Origin: Candidatus Woesearchaeota archaeon
GTDB taxonomy: Archaea; Nanobdellota; Nanobdellia; Woesearchaeales; GW2011-AR4
DNA length: 40,119 nt
Assembly: GCA_016784195.1 (NCBI GenBank)
Contig: JADHVE010000002.1
Location: 1-40,119 of the forward strand
Reading direction: 5' to 3'
The notes beneath the pieces are model-generated. The model did not search any database and was not told where the DNA came from. It saw nothing but the letters and a program-made list of their open reading frames with translations. The position numbers and the translations under genes were made by a program. Shown one piece after another: positions 28,302 through 39,300 of the stretch (the first letter of the stretch is position 1; each line of letters begins with the position of its first letter).

Positions 28302-29600
28302 TTACCGCCTTCTATGACTATGTTTAAATCTACTCCCAAATTTAGCATGTTTAGAAAATGATCTTTTATTTTTTGATATGGGGTTAGATTTATGTTTAAA
28401 TCTGGAATTTCTACCAACCTGTTTTTTTGGCGGCGGTTTAGCTGCTGCACCTACTGCGTTTTTAGCAGTTTCTGAATGAAAGGTATGGTCCATAACTTCT
28501 ATTTTTTGCCTTATTAATTTCTCAATATCTCTAAGATAATTCCTTTCATCGGCTGCGCAAAATGAAAATGCTGTTCCATCAGCCCCTGCTCTGGCAGTTC
28601 TTCCAATTCTGTGAATATAGCTTTCCGGTTCGTTTGGAAGTTCAAAATTTATAACATGTGAAATATTATCTATATCTATTCCCCGCGCAGCAATATCAGT
28701 TGCAACTAATACTTTAATTCTGCCATTTTTGAAATTTTTAATAGCTTGATTTCTCGCATTTTGTGATTTATTTCCATGAATTGCATCAGAGAATATATTA
28801 TTTTTGCTAAGAAATAATGCTAATTTATTTGCCCTATGTTTTGTTCGAGTGAAAATTAAAACACGGGTAAGATGTTTCTGTCTTAGAAGTTCGAGTAATA
28901 AATCTTCTTTTGAAGGTTGGTCAATAAAAAATAGGTATTGTTTTACACTCTCAACTGTTGTTGCCTGAGGTGCTACTTCAACATGAATAGGATTTTTAAG
29001 TAAAGTTTTTGCAAGATTATTAATTTCCCGGGACATTGTTGCTGAGAAAAATAATGTCTGTCTTTTTTGTGGTAATCTTGTGATTATTTTTTTAATATCA
29101 TTGATGAAACCCATATCAAGCATTCTATCTGCTTCATCTAATACAAAAAATTCTATATTATTAAGACTAAGTTTTCTTTGATTCATCAAATCTAGTAACC
29201 TACCCGGTGTTGCCACAAGAATATCTACCCCACGAGCTAATGCATGAACTTGTTTTCCCTGGCTCACCCCTCCAAAAATTACAGTGTGTTTAAATTTAAG
29301 AAACTCACCGTATGCAGAAAAACTTTCTCCAATTTGTGCAGCAAGTTCTCGAGTTGGAGCAAGTACTAAAGTCTTAATTATTCTTGGATATTTCTCAGTC
29401 ATCCTTTGCAGTATAGGTAATACAAATGCTGCGGTTTTACCAGTACCTGTTTGTGCAATACCTATCAAATCTTTGCCTAGTAATAAATCAGGGATTGATT
29501 TTGATTGTATTGGTGTAGGTATAGTATACCCTTGTTTAGTTAGCGCTCTTTCGAGTGGAGGTATCAAATTCAGATCTTTAAATAGTAAGGTATTATCCAT
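28302..29600 (-). CDS. DEAD-box RNA helicase (RhlE-like)
   Basis: 432 aa; [50 protein letters not shown]; basic tail. Confidence 0.95.
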   Translation of the reverse strand: MDNTLLFKDLNLIPPLERALTKQGYTIPTPIQSKSIPDLLLGKDLIGIAQTGTGKTAAFVLPILQRMTEKYPRIIKTLVLAPTRELAAQIGESFSAYGEFLKFKHTVIFGGVSQGKQVHALARGVDILVATPGRLLDLMNQRKLSLNNIEFFVLDEADRMLDMGFINDIKKIITRLPQKRQTLFFSATMSREINNLAKTLLKNPIHVEVAPQATTVESVKQYLFFIDQPSKEDLLLELLRQKHLTRVLIFTRTKHRANKLALFLSKNNIFSDAIHGNKSQNARNQAIKNFKNGRIKVLVATDIAARGIDIDNISHVINFELPNEPESYIHRIGRTARAGADGTAFSFCAADERNYLRDIEKLIRQKIEVMDHTFHSETAKNAVGAAAKPPPKKQVGRNSRFKHKSNPISKNKRSFSKHAKFGSRFKHSHRRR

Positions 29601-29669
29601 TATAGCCTAAAATATGCATTGAGTTATAAATGTAAGCTTATTATTGATGTAACTAATGGTGCAAATATA

Positions 29670-30209
29670 TTAATTTAGTTCTCTTTTTAAAATTTTATGG
29701 GCAGAATTTATTTTCTTAAATTTTTCTGTGTTTCCATTGGGCATATCAGGGTGATGTTCTTTTGAAAGATTTTTGTAGTTTTTGTGCATTGTTTCAAAAT
29801 CTGTTGAGGATTCTTCTACACCAAGAATTTCTCTTGCATTTTTTCTTTGTTCAATAATATCATTATCTTCCACAAATAATTTTAAGAATTCTTCCTGAGT
29901 TATTTTATCCTCACTTAAAAGATCAATGAAATACTTAATAACCTGTGCAACCATAGCTAAGTTTTCAACAAACTTTGTAGATCTATTATAACTAAAGAAT
30001 AAATGTTCATTCCACATATACCATGAAGCTGAGGCCTGCGCTTTTCGTATTGTAATACTCTCTAGGGGAATATCCATATCGTCTTCAGTCAACCCAAAAA
30101 CTTTTAGGTAGCCTATTATCTTGTTCTTATATTGCAAAGCTCTTCGATTGTACGAGTCACGAATAGCTATTTGTTTGAAATCATAACCTTTAATATTTAT
30201 CATAGACAT
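29670..30209 (-). CDS. Protein with C-terminal J-domain
   Basis: 179 aa; ILGVEESSTDFETMHKNYKNLSKEHHPDMPNGNTEKFKKINSAHKIL (HPD). Confidence 0.85.
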   Translation of the reverse strand: MSMINIKGYDFKQIAIRDSYNRRALQYKNKIIGYLKVFGLTEDDMDIPLESITIRKAQASASWYMWNEHLFFSYNRSTKFVENLAMVAQVIKYFIDLLSEDKITQEEFLKLFVEDNDIIEQRKNAREILGVEESSTDFETMHKNYKNLSKEHHPDMPNGNTEKFKKINSAHKILKRELN

Positions 30210-30267
30210 CGTTATCCTTATCCTATTTATAAGGTTAACTGTAGCTATTTAAACACAATCTAGTATA

Positions 30268-30320
30268 ACATCGGAAATTCCTGTTAGATGAATCATCCCC
30301 TACTAGCGTGCAGTTCAGTT
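30268..30320. repeat. Dispersed intergenic element, copy A (5' part)
   Basis: TATAACATCGGAAATTCCTGTTAGATGAATCATCCCCTACTAGCGTG resembles copy B near 31.12 kb. Confidence 0.45.
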
Positions 30321-30507
30321 ATGATTTTATCGTCAAAGAAGCAGATATTTAACAATTTACAGAATGTTAAAAAATTAAGTTGCTAAGCGTAGCGGGGGTG
30401 AGTCAAGAAAAAGACGTCTTTCACAGAGTGAAACAATACGTTTAGTAAAAGAAGAAAAGGGCAAAAACAAAAAATTTATATTGGTTTTCTCATTTTAAAG
30501 TAATAAA

Positions 30508-31074
30508 ATGTCTGCTAATGGTAATCAACCTCACTTCACGTATAATCTCCATATAACCAATACTGGAGGATATCATCATGATGTTAGTAATTTAACTCTT
30601 CCATTTATATTAACTGTAAATAATCCGTTGAACCTTACTACACAAGATACAACGAAAGAACCAATAAATGTTGGCAATGTAGTAAGGGCGAGCCATGGTG
30701 GGGGTTTAGATCCAAAGAGAAGGGAATCTCATCTTGTTCTTGAAAGCCAATTAAGCGAAGATGAGCTTGGAAAGCTTTTTGAAAATGGTAAATATCTAGA
30801 TGTTAATTCTTATGGTCCGGATTTTAAATTTAATATTTTTGCTGAAAGAAAAGGTGAAGGCAGAATACAAATCAAAGGTGTAACATTTGCTAAACCATTT
30901 CAACCAGGTGATTATGTAAGTATTGATGAGTATAGTGAGATAGGAAGAGTAAAAAGAATTAGTTTTCCCATTGGACCAGGAGTAAAAGAAACTAATCCAA
31001 CTGCTCTGGTGCGAACAATATGGGATATTGAAACCTTAGTTAAACTTCATGATAGATACAGGGGTTGGAAGTAA
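30508..31074 (+). CDS. Hypothetical protein
   Basis: 188 aa ORF; no family recognised. Confidence 0.65.
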   Translation: MSANGNQPHFTYNLHITNTGGYHHDVSNLTLPFILTVNNPLNLTTQDTTKEPINVGNVVRASHGGGLDPKRRESHLVLESQLSEDELGKLFENGKYLDVNSYGPDFKFNIFAERKGEGRIQIKGVTFAKPFQPGDYVSIDEYSEIGRVKRISFPIGPGVKETNPTALVRTIWDIETLVKLHDRYRGWK

Positions 31075-31102
31075 TTGTTTTTGCTCTCTTAACGTTTTTA
31101 GC

Positions 31103-31225
31103 CTTTTTCTCGATTTTGTCTAATATCGGAAATTCCCGTTAAACTCTTTCCCCCTACGAGGTGAGGTCAAACTTCGTCCGAAAAGTAGAGAAAAAGACCG
31201 TCCAATCAAGCATGAAGTGCTATCA
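31103..31225. repeat. Dispersed intergenic element, copy B
   Basis: CTTTTTCTCGATT..TAATATCGGAAATTCCCGTTAAACTCTTTCCCCCTACGAGG...CTTCGTCCGAAAAGTAGAG. Confidence 0.55.
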
Positions 31226-31250
31226 AGGAAAAGAATAAAAGTGGAAAAAG

Positions 31251-31796
31251 TTAAAAAAAGCAGAATATACCTATAAGAATAAATAAAATACCGGCTATAT
31301 ATGAAATAACTCTTCGATTTATTTTTTGTACAATAAACTTACCTAAGTATACAGCTATTATTGATAAAATGATTAATACAGAGATTACACCTAAAAAAAC
31401 CATCAATGTATCGTATTTTGTGGCAAATAATCCTGAAGCAATTTGAGTCTTATCTCCCATTTCTGATATTAAAATAATTGCAAATCCTGTTAGGAAGGGT
31501 TTTTTTAAATCACATTTAGATTCATCTTCCTTATTGTTTACTAAATTGGTTATCCCAAAAATAATAAAAATAATTCCTGAGATTATTTTTATATAATATA
31601 TTGGAACAATATTTGTAATGTAATTTCCTAAAAGGATAGCCAAACCATCTGTTATAATGAATGCTAAAATAACACCGGCCAATAATGGGAGGTATTTTTT
31701 TGTTTTGGAAGCTAAACAAATTACAGCAAGTTGGGTCTTATCACCTAGTTCTGCTAGTCCCACAGCAATAAATGGAATAATAAAATCTTGCATCAT
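31251..31796 (-). CDS. TMEM165/GDT1 family membrane protein
   Basis: 181 aa; duplicated motifs ELGDKTQLAVICLASKTK and EMGDKTQIASGLFATKY. Confidence 0.93.
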   Translation of the reverse strand: MMQDFIIPFIAVGLAELGDKTQLAVICLASKTKKYLPLLAGVILAFIITDGLAILLGNYITNIVPIYYIKIISGIIFIIFGITNLVNNKEDESKCDLKKPFLTGFAIILISEMGDKTQIASGLFATKYDTLMVFLGVISVLIILSIIAVYLGKFIVQKINRRVISYIAGILFILIGIFCFF

Positions 31797-31859
31797 AATT
31801 GACTATATCAAGCGATTATTAATAAATTTAACTTTTTCCGCTATTCTAATTTTCATGTC

Positions 31860-32035
31860 TTTTTCTCGATTAGCATAACATCGCAATTGTTGTTAAACTC
31901 TTTGCCCATACCTAGTATGTAAAAATTTCGACCGAAAAGTAAAATTTCCATTTCCAATAGATTCTACCGAAGGCAGACTAAAGTTTAATGGTCTGTTCAG
32001 TCTATCATTAGAGCGTTAGCGGTACTTCAAGAGAA
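31860..32035. repeat. Dispersed intergenic element, copy C
   Basis: TTTTTCTCGATTAGCATAACATCGCAATTGTTGTTAAACTCTTTGCCCATAC...TTTCGACCGAAAAGTAAAATTTCC. Confidence 0.55.
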
Positions 32036-32093
32036 ATAATCAAAGTGCACACTCAATAAGGGATAATAACTAATAAAACAAATTGGAATTGAC

Positions 32094-32771
32094 TCATAGG
32101 CATTTAAGGTAAGTACCTTCGTTTAATTTAGAATAACCTTGTGTGATTAATGCTTCTCTAATTGAATCTACTTTATCAGAGGTGGGGTCTATAATAAGTG
32201 CACCTAAGGATTTATTTGATTGGAATAATCTTTTTGATACAACTTCTAAGGTAGGCAAATCTGCTGAAAATCTTTGGTCTGTTAAATATTTTAGAAAGTT
32301 TATACAGAAAATTACATCATAACTATCCGGAGGAATGTCTTGAATTCCTAACACACCAAATCTAAGATTTTTGGCAATATCAGGTTTAGATTCAACCATT
32401 GTTTTTCCATTTGAACCAAGTTCTCTAAAATATCTCAGTCTATCTTCTGCAGTCAGATTTGACCAATGATACTCATAATTTGAATGTGGATCACCAATAA
32501 TCTGACCTGAAGTTGGACAAATAAAATATTGACCCATTTTAGCAGCTTCAATGGCTTCCCTATCTGTATCAAATCCTGACATATTATATTTATATCCTTC
32601 TTTTTCTAGTCCTATTGCAATTGCCAATGCCTCTATGCCAGTAGAACAAGGAACTGTGGCTACTTGTAATGGAATTACATTTGCAAATATTGGAAGTACT
32701 TCTTCTTTCAATGATTCAATAAGGGAGGGATGCCTGTTAAATCCTGTGATTCTCCACACTTTTTCTGCCAT
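32094..32771 (-). CDS. CheR-like SAM-dependent methyltransferase
   Basis: 225 aa; VPCSTGIEALAIAIGLEKEG...MSGFDTDREAIEAAKMGQY...YDVIFCINFLKYLTD. Confidence 0.75.
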   Translation of the reverse strand: MAEKVWRITGFNRHPSLIESLKEEVLPIFANVIPLQVATVPCSTGIEALAIAIGLEKEGYKYNMSGFDTDREAIEAAKMGQYFICPTSGQIIGDPHSNYEYHWSNLTAEDRLRYFRELGSNGKTMVESKPDIAKNLRFGVLGIQDIPPDSYDVIFCINFLKYLTDQRFSADLPTLEVVSKRLFQSNKSLGALIIDPTSDKVDSIREALITQGYSKLNEGTYLKCL

Positions 32772-33111
32772 AAATTAAATACAAAAGAGATCATATATAA
32801 ACCTTTCTATCTGTTACTACTATATAATAACATTATTATTAACTGAAGTCTTTCTGAGTGTGCCCCTATCTATAATAAATCATTTGCAGAGCAAAAGACA
32901 ATATGTGATTTAGGACGAATAGACCTGTTTTTAACTATTTATAACTCAAATTTTATTGAACTTAACATGTACAACCAGTTAGGGGTGCACCATTTATAAT
33001 ATGGTTAAGTGAAATAGATTTAGAAAATTTAAGATACTATCCGATAGAAATTGTAGGGCTTGAGCCTGAAAAAGGTTTAATTTAAATATTCTAGTTGATT
33101 AATGGACAAAA

Positions 33112-33702
33112 ATGATAGAATCCATAATTTTTAGCAATGATTTTTTTTTGTATGTAGTTGTCCCTTTTTTAATATTTATCAGTAGAATTATTGACGTCAG
33201 CATTGGAACAATTAGGATCATTTTTGTTTCAAAAGGATATAAAATTTATGCTCCAATCCTCGGTTTTTTTGAGGTATTAATCTGGTTGATAGTCATTAGT
33301 CAGATTATGAATAATCTTTCGAATTTTTATTGTTATTTTGCATATGCTGCTGGTTTTGCTGCTGGAAATTTTGTTGGAATGGTAATTGAGGAAAAATTAT
33401 CTATAGGTAAATCTATAGTCAGGATAATTACAGGCAGAGATTCTTCATCTTTATTGAAAAATCTAAAAGATGCGAGATTTACTGTAACAAGCATGGGCGC
33501 AGAAAGTCCTGATGGAAATGTTCGATCAATATTCACGGTAGTAAAAAAGCAGGATATCCCTAGGGTTATCCAAATAATCAAAGATTTTAATCCCAAGGCA
33601 TTCTATACCCTAGAAGACGTAAGATATGCATATGAAGGTCCTACTATAAATCCGGAAAGGAAGCGTTTTGGGATGATGCAGTTTTTTAGGAAAGGGAAAT
33701 AG
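33112..33702 (+). CDS. DUF2179/UPF0316-type membrane protein
   Basis: 196 aa; three TM segments, ISRIIDVSIGTIRIIFVSKG, GFAAGNFVGMVIEEKLSIG, AFYTLEDVRYAYEG. Confidence 0.8.
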   Translation: MIESIIFSNDFFLYVVVPFLIFISRIIDVSIGTIRIIFVSKGYKIYAPILGFFEVLIWLIVISQIMNNLSNFYCYFAYAAGFAAGNFVGMVIEEKLSIGKSIVRIITGRDSSSLLKNLKDARFTVTSMGAESPDGNVRSIFTVVKKQDIPRVIQIIKDFNPKAFYTLEDVRYAYEGPTINPERKRFGMMQFFRKGK

Positions 33703-33728
33703 ATTTTTTATTCTTTAATATACAATGA

Positions 33729-33846
33729 TGGACCAGCCGGGATTTGAATTTCCGTGCTGAAAACACTTTTCGAGCATCCCGGAGTCTTTCCCAGTCCAGT
33801 ATCTAAAAAGCCAAGGGAACACGATACCGGATTTCGCCACTGGCCC
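33729..33846 (-). tRNA. Probable tRNA-Ala(GGC) with two introns (~15 nt within 33793-33814; T-arm 33749-33777)
   Basis: Acceptor GGGCCAG/CTGGTCC with G3:U70, A73; TTCCC/GGGAA anticodon stem with 22-nt loop; T-stem CCGGG/CCCGG interrupted by 29 nt before TTCAAAT. Confidence 0.75.
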
Positions 33847-33895
33847 ATTATCAAATTTAGAATAACATCTAATTTAAAAATATTCTCATTAAGAA

Positions 33896-34111
33896 CTATT
33901 GTTTAGCCGCTAACTTTACATCTCCTTCGTGAACAGTTTTCCTTCCGGAGTGTTTTGAAATTTTAACAGCCTGCGTGCCTATTTTTTCCGCTATATTGGT
34001 TAAAATCTCATTAAAAGCATTAACAGCACTGGCAGAAACCCTTTTAGCTCCTGCATTTGTTAAAATCCTGCCTACTGGCGCTTTTGGAATGATACTAACC
34101 TTTCTTCCCAT
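33896..34111 (-). CDS. Archaeal histone
   Basis: 71 aa; PKAPVGRILTNAGAKRVSASAVNAFNEILTNIAEKI...SGRKTVHEGDVKLA. Confidence 0.95.
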   Translation of the reverse strand: MGRKVSIIPKAPVGRILTNAGAKRVSASAVNAFNEILTNIAEKIGTQAVKISKHSGRKTVHEGDVKLAAKQ

Positions 34112-34287
34112 TAAAAGACCCCCTTTAAGACGATTATCATCAAATAAAACCCCTTTAGTCTTTGCTGATTATTTAATTAAACATATTCTTTATATATCTT
34201 TCGGTTTGTAGTCGGGATATTGGCAGGATAAGATATTTAGATAAAAAACCCAAAACCTTAAATATTAAAAATATTAATCTGTTTTTT

Positions 34288-34782
34288 ATGGCCCTTAAAG
34301 TTCCAAAACAAAAAACATTTACAGGTCCTGCGCTTATATGGAAAAGAGTCCTGGCTTTTGTTATAGACATGTTAATCATAAACTTCATAATCTTATTTCC
34401 ATTCAGAACTTTATTCCAGAAAATGATTCCGGCCTCCCTATCTATTAAAGAAACATTTGAGCTTGCTAATTCAGGAGAATTAAACAGCTTAGTCATATTA
34501 ATAAGTGTGTTTGCATCAATACTGATGATGCTGTATTTCATAATCCTTGAGGGAAGATTAAAGCAAAGTATTGGAAAAATTTTAACAAATATATATGTTG
34601 TTAGTGAAGCAAAAGAATTTAAATTTTGGCAGTTATTAATCAGAAACTTATTCCTAATCCCTGTTTTTCCATTCATTCTTCTGTGGATTGCAGATCCTAT
34701 CTTCATGCTCTTTACAAAAGGCAACAAAAGGTTAAGTGAAATATTAAGCAAAACCAAAGTAGTTGGAGAATATAAATATTAA
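34288..34782 (+). CDS. RDD family membrane protein
   Basis: 164 aa; WKRVLAFVIDMLIINFI...QSIGKILTNIYVV. Confidence 0.85.
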   Translation: MALKVPKQKTFTGPALIWKRVLAFVIDMLIINFIILFPFRTLFQKMIPASLSIKETFELANSGELNSLVILISVFASILMMLYFIILEGRLKQSIGKILTNIYVVSEAKEFKFWQLLIRNLFLIPVFPFILLWIADPIFMLFTKGNKRLSEILSKTKVVGEYKY

Positions 34783-34809
34783 ACTAAATAAGATAAATGG
34801 TGATGGAAA

Positions 34810-35328
34810 ATGGTAAAACTATGGAGATGTGAAATTTGCGGAGATCCTTATATTGGAGAAACTGCTCCTGACAACTGCCCATTCTGCGGAGCGCATAAAA
34901 ACTACATTAAAGATGTAAAACAAGCTGAAGTTAATTTTGATGTTGAATTAAACGAAAAAGACAAGGCAAATGCAGAGCATGCTTTGCAGGTAGAAGTGAG
35001 TAATGCTGCATTTTATTTCTGCGCTGCCAAAAAAACAGAGGATGCAGAGGGAAAATTACTGTTCAAAGCCCTGGGAAAAGTAGAGGCAGAGCACGCAAGT
35101 ATCTGGAGAAAAATATTAAAGCTTGATACTGTACCTGGGGGAAATGATTCCTGTAATGAAAGCAACAAAGAAAATCTTGAAGAATCACATTCCAGAGAAA
35201 CAAAAGCAATTGAATTTTACAAAAAAGCAGCTGCAGAATCTGAAAATCAGAAGGTTAAGCAGTTATTCGGGGCTTTGGTCGTGGTAGAAACAGACCATCT
35301 GAAGCTTTCAGAGGAACGGTTAGAGTGA
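34810..35328 (+). CDS. Rubrerythrin-like protein with N-terminal rubredoxin-like domain
   Basis: 172 aa; WRCEICGDPYIGETAPDNCPFCG; ferritin-like ExxH motifs (KVEAEHA, VVETDHL). Confidence 0.92.
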   Translation: MVKLWRCEICGDPYIGETAPDNCPFCGAHKNYIKDVKQAEVNFDVELNEKDKANAEHALQVEVSNAAFYFCAAKKTEDAEGKLLFKALGKVEAEHASIWRKILKLDTVPGGNDSCNESNKENLEESHSRETKAIEFYKKAAAESENQKVKQLFGALVVVETDHLKLSEERLE

Positions 35329-36248
35329 AAAAACAAAAGACCAGATGGGGATTTATAATCCTGGTTGTTGTCTTTTTAATATTATTAGGATTTATTTTTG
35401 CAGGCTTTATTTCTTTATTCACATCAGACATTGAAAATTTTGGCGGAAACACAGCCTTGATTCCTATTAAAGGTGTTATTGTATCTGATGGAGCTGGAGA
35501 TCTATTTGAAGCTGGGGCATCCTCTACTGAAATAATCAAGTTAATCAAAAAAGCAGACTCAAACCCAAATATAAAGGCAATTATCTTTGAAATCAACAGC
35601 CCGGGAGGAACTCCTGTTGCGTCAGAGGAAATTACCAATGCAATAAAAAGAACAAACAAAACCACTGTTGCATGGATAAGAGAAGTAGGAGCATCAGGCG
35701 CTTACTGGATAGCATCTGCAACAGACCACATTGTAGCAAGCAGGATGTCTCTAACAGGATCTATAGGGGTTTTAGCCTCTTATCTAGAATTAGCAGGATT
35801 CTTAGAAGACCATAACGTTACATACAGAAGGCTTGTTGCAGGCAAATACAAGGATATCGGAAGCCCGTTTAAAGAAATAACCTCCAGCGAAGAATTACTG
35901 CTGCAGAAAAGCATAAACCAGCTCCACGATTATTTCATAGATGATGTTGTAAAAAACAGGAAATTAACACAACAACAAAAGCTAAGAATTTCAGATGCTC
36001 TGTTTTATACCGGTGCTGAAGCCAAAGAATTAGGCTTAGTTGATGTTTTAGGAAGCAAAGAAGAAGCAATCAGGTTGATTGAAGATAAATTGGACATAAC
36101 TGTAAATTTGGTAGAATATAAAAAAGAAAAAACAATCTTTGACGCTTTAAGCAGGATTTTCAGCGAGCAGTCCTTTTTTGTAGGTAAGGGAATCGGCTCA
36201 GCCATCTTAAGCAAAAGGCTGAGTAATGAAATAAGCATTACAACTTAA
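35325..36248 (+). CDS. sppA: Signal peptide peptidase SppA
   Basis: 307 aa; INSPGGTPVASEEI, GASGAYWIASATDHIVASRMSLTGSIGV. Overlaps previous stop by 4 nt. Confidence 0.95.
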   Translation: MKKQKTRWGFIILVVVFLILLGFIFAGFISLFTSDIENFGGNTALIPIKGVIVSDGAGDLFEAGASSTEIIKLIKKADSNPNIKAIIFEINSPGGTPVASEEITNAIKRTNKTTVAWIREVGASGAYWIASATDHIVASRMSLTGSIGVLASYLELAGFLEDHNVTYRRLVAGKYKDIGSPFKEITSSEELLLQKSINQLHDYFIDDVVKNRKLTQQQKLRISDALFYTGAEAKELGLVDVLGSKEEAIRLIEDKLDITVNLVEYKKEKTIFDALSRIFSEQSFFVGKGIGSAILSKRLSNEISITT

Positions 36249-36300
36249 TTTCAGCAAAAGATAAATATAAGCTGTAAAACTAGTTCTTTGTTAATTCAAA

Positions 36301-39300
36301 ATGTTAAAAAGAGCAGTAGGGTTAATAGTCTTATTTCTGTTAGTTATAAACATAGTAAATGCTGCCAAGATTGATAAAACCATAGAAGAAAAACTGGAAT
36401 CAGAAGATGAAGTTTCTGTTATAGTTGTTCTAAATGATGATTATTCTTCTGTAAACGAATTGTCAGTAAACTCAGCTAAAAATAAAAATCTGATAAACGA
36501 AAGATTGATGGTTGAAAAACAGCAGGACAAAGTTCTCAAAAATTTAAATTATAAAAAGATTTCATTAAAAAACGAATCAATTGGAAAAAAGACATTATCA
36601 AAAACATCAAAAAAAATAAATGATGAGGAAAAAAAAGATTTCTGGTTAAAGCATAAATACAAAGCAATAAACGGTTTTTCAGGAGAAATAACTAAAGAAG
36701 GTTTAGAAAAATTAAAAAACAATCCTGATGTAAAAAGAGTTTATATCAATGGAGTAAAGAATATCTTTCTTGATGCCAGTGTTCCTTTAGTTAATGCAAC
36801 AAGAACTTGGTCTCTGGTATATAATAACTCCAATTTGACCGGAGCAGGGGAAACTATTTGTGTCATTGACACTGGTGTGAATTACAACCACACTAATTTA
36901 GGGGCAGGATGGGGCAATAAGATAATTGAGGGATATAACACCTTAGATGGTAGTACTAATAATATCTGCTCTGTGAATAATTCAGCCTGTTACGATGACC
37001 ATGGCCACGGAACGCATGTAATCGGCACTATTATTTCAAATCATTCAACTTACAAGGGGGTAGCTCCTGATGCGAAGATTGTTGCAATCAAAGCATGTAA
37101 CTCCGGAGGTTCCTGTACAGATGATGATGTTATTGCAGGGATTGACTTATGCATAAATAATGCAACAAATCTTAATATCTCTGTTATAAGCATGAGTCTT
37201 GGAGGCGGTCTTTATTCTTCCTATTGTAATGATGATTCTATAGCAAATTCTATAAATACTGCTGTGGGAGAAAATATTTCTGTGGTTATTGCAGCAGGTA
37301 ATGGGTTAAACAATGATGGTGTTGGAAGCTCAACTCAGATAGCTTCTCCAGCCTGTGTTCAAAATGCAACTCCCATTAGTGCCACAAACGATAATGATGC
37401 AATTGCTTCATTTAGTGATAGAGCACCAAATTTTGGAGTTTTGCTTTTTGCACCTGGGGTAGATATAATCTCTCTAAATTATGGCGGTGGAACAACATCA
37501 AAAAGTGGCACTTCAATGTCAACCCCTCATGCAGCAGGAGCATTCGCCTTAATCAACCAGTATAGGAGATTAGAGGGAAGTAGAAAATTAACACCAACAG
37601 AAATAGAATATAGTTTAAACAACACAGGAAAAGCAATTATAGATGGTTCCACAACCTACAGAAGAATAAATATTTTCGCAGCAATACTATCTTTGGATAC
37701 AATAGCTCCAAGTATAATATTTGTAAATCCAACTTTAGCAAATAAAAGCAATTCAACAAATGCAACTTATTTCATAAATATAACCTCAAATGAAATTTTA
37801 GTTAACGTTACTTTAGAGTTTAATGGAACCAATGAAACAATGGAAGGTTCTGGACTGAATTGGTTCAAAAATAAAACTTTAGATAGTGGTGCATATTTAT
37901 ACAATGTATGGGGAAATGATTCTTCAGGCAATATTGGATTAAGCGAATTAAGGTTGATACAAATCAACAACACAGCTCCAAATATAACTTCTTTTTTTCC
38001 ATCAACATTAGATTATAGCATAAATGAACCAAACAACCAGACTTTTAATATAACCTACAATGATATAGATGGAGATACTGCAACAGCATCCTGGTATAGA
38101 AACTCTACTTTGATTTCTACTTCAAATGAATTTAACTTTACAGGCAATTATTCTTCTGTTGGATTTTATAATATCACAGTTTTTGTTGCTGACAATGGAG
38201 ACACTTTTCAATTAACCTGGAATTTTACAGTAAACAATACAAACAGGGCTTCTTTAGTAACTTCTGCTAATTTAACCTCTTCAGACTACCTAAACAGAAC
38301 AAACGGAACGTTAGAAGGAAGTTTTTTCTTTACAGATGTTGACGGAGATACGATAACAGCCAACGAAACGAAATGGTACAATAACAGCGAAGAAGTTTTA
38401 GAATTGATAAACTACACATCCATAACTTCCAACTACACCAAGAAAAGCCAAAACTGGACATTTAGCGTTAGAGTCCATGACAACTTTAACTGGAGCAGCT
38501 GGGTTAACAGCACAAATTTAACAATAAGAAATACCCCTCCTGAAATAAACATAACTACAACAAACATAGAATTAAATGAAACCCAGCTTGTCAACATAAG
38601 CCTAAATGCATCTGACATGGATAATGCTGGGATGAATTTTACCATAAATAGCACACTGTTTTCCTTAATAAACAACCAGTTCTTGTGGTATCCTAACTTA
38701 AGCCAGAGTGGGAATTATAATTTCAACGTTACTGTAAATGACACAGAAGCAACAGACTCAATAATAATAGGTATCACAGTAATTGATGTAAGAGACGCAG
38801 ACAATGACGGAAACCCTGATTTTAATGATACTGATGACGATAATGACGGTATTTCAGATGAAAATGATTTTTTATTAGGGAATTTGAGTAGTGTGAATAC
38901 AACAAATATCAATATTTCTATTAAAATAAACAGTTCAACTAACTTAACAAAAATAGTAAATACTACATTATCCATAAATATAACAGAAAATAATCTTGCT
39001 CTTATTGAATTTAACTGGACTTTTAATTCTTCAAACATGCTGGATTTATATAACATTTCAATAATTAAACATCCCGCAAATGCATCAAATGCGTCCTTAT
39101 TGATAAAAGGAATTAATCTTATTTTACAAAATATGACAAAAACAGTCTATTTACCCAGATTGCTAAACGGCACTGGATTATGCATAGAAGATGCCAAGAT
39201 TTCTTCTATCACAGAAATCTCAAATACATGCAGTGATACGAATGAATTCTGGATAAACTGTCCTGGATCAAACAATAATTATGTTTGTCAATTTTTTAAC

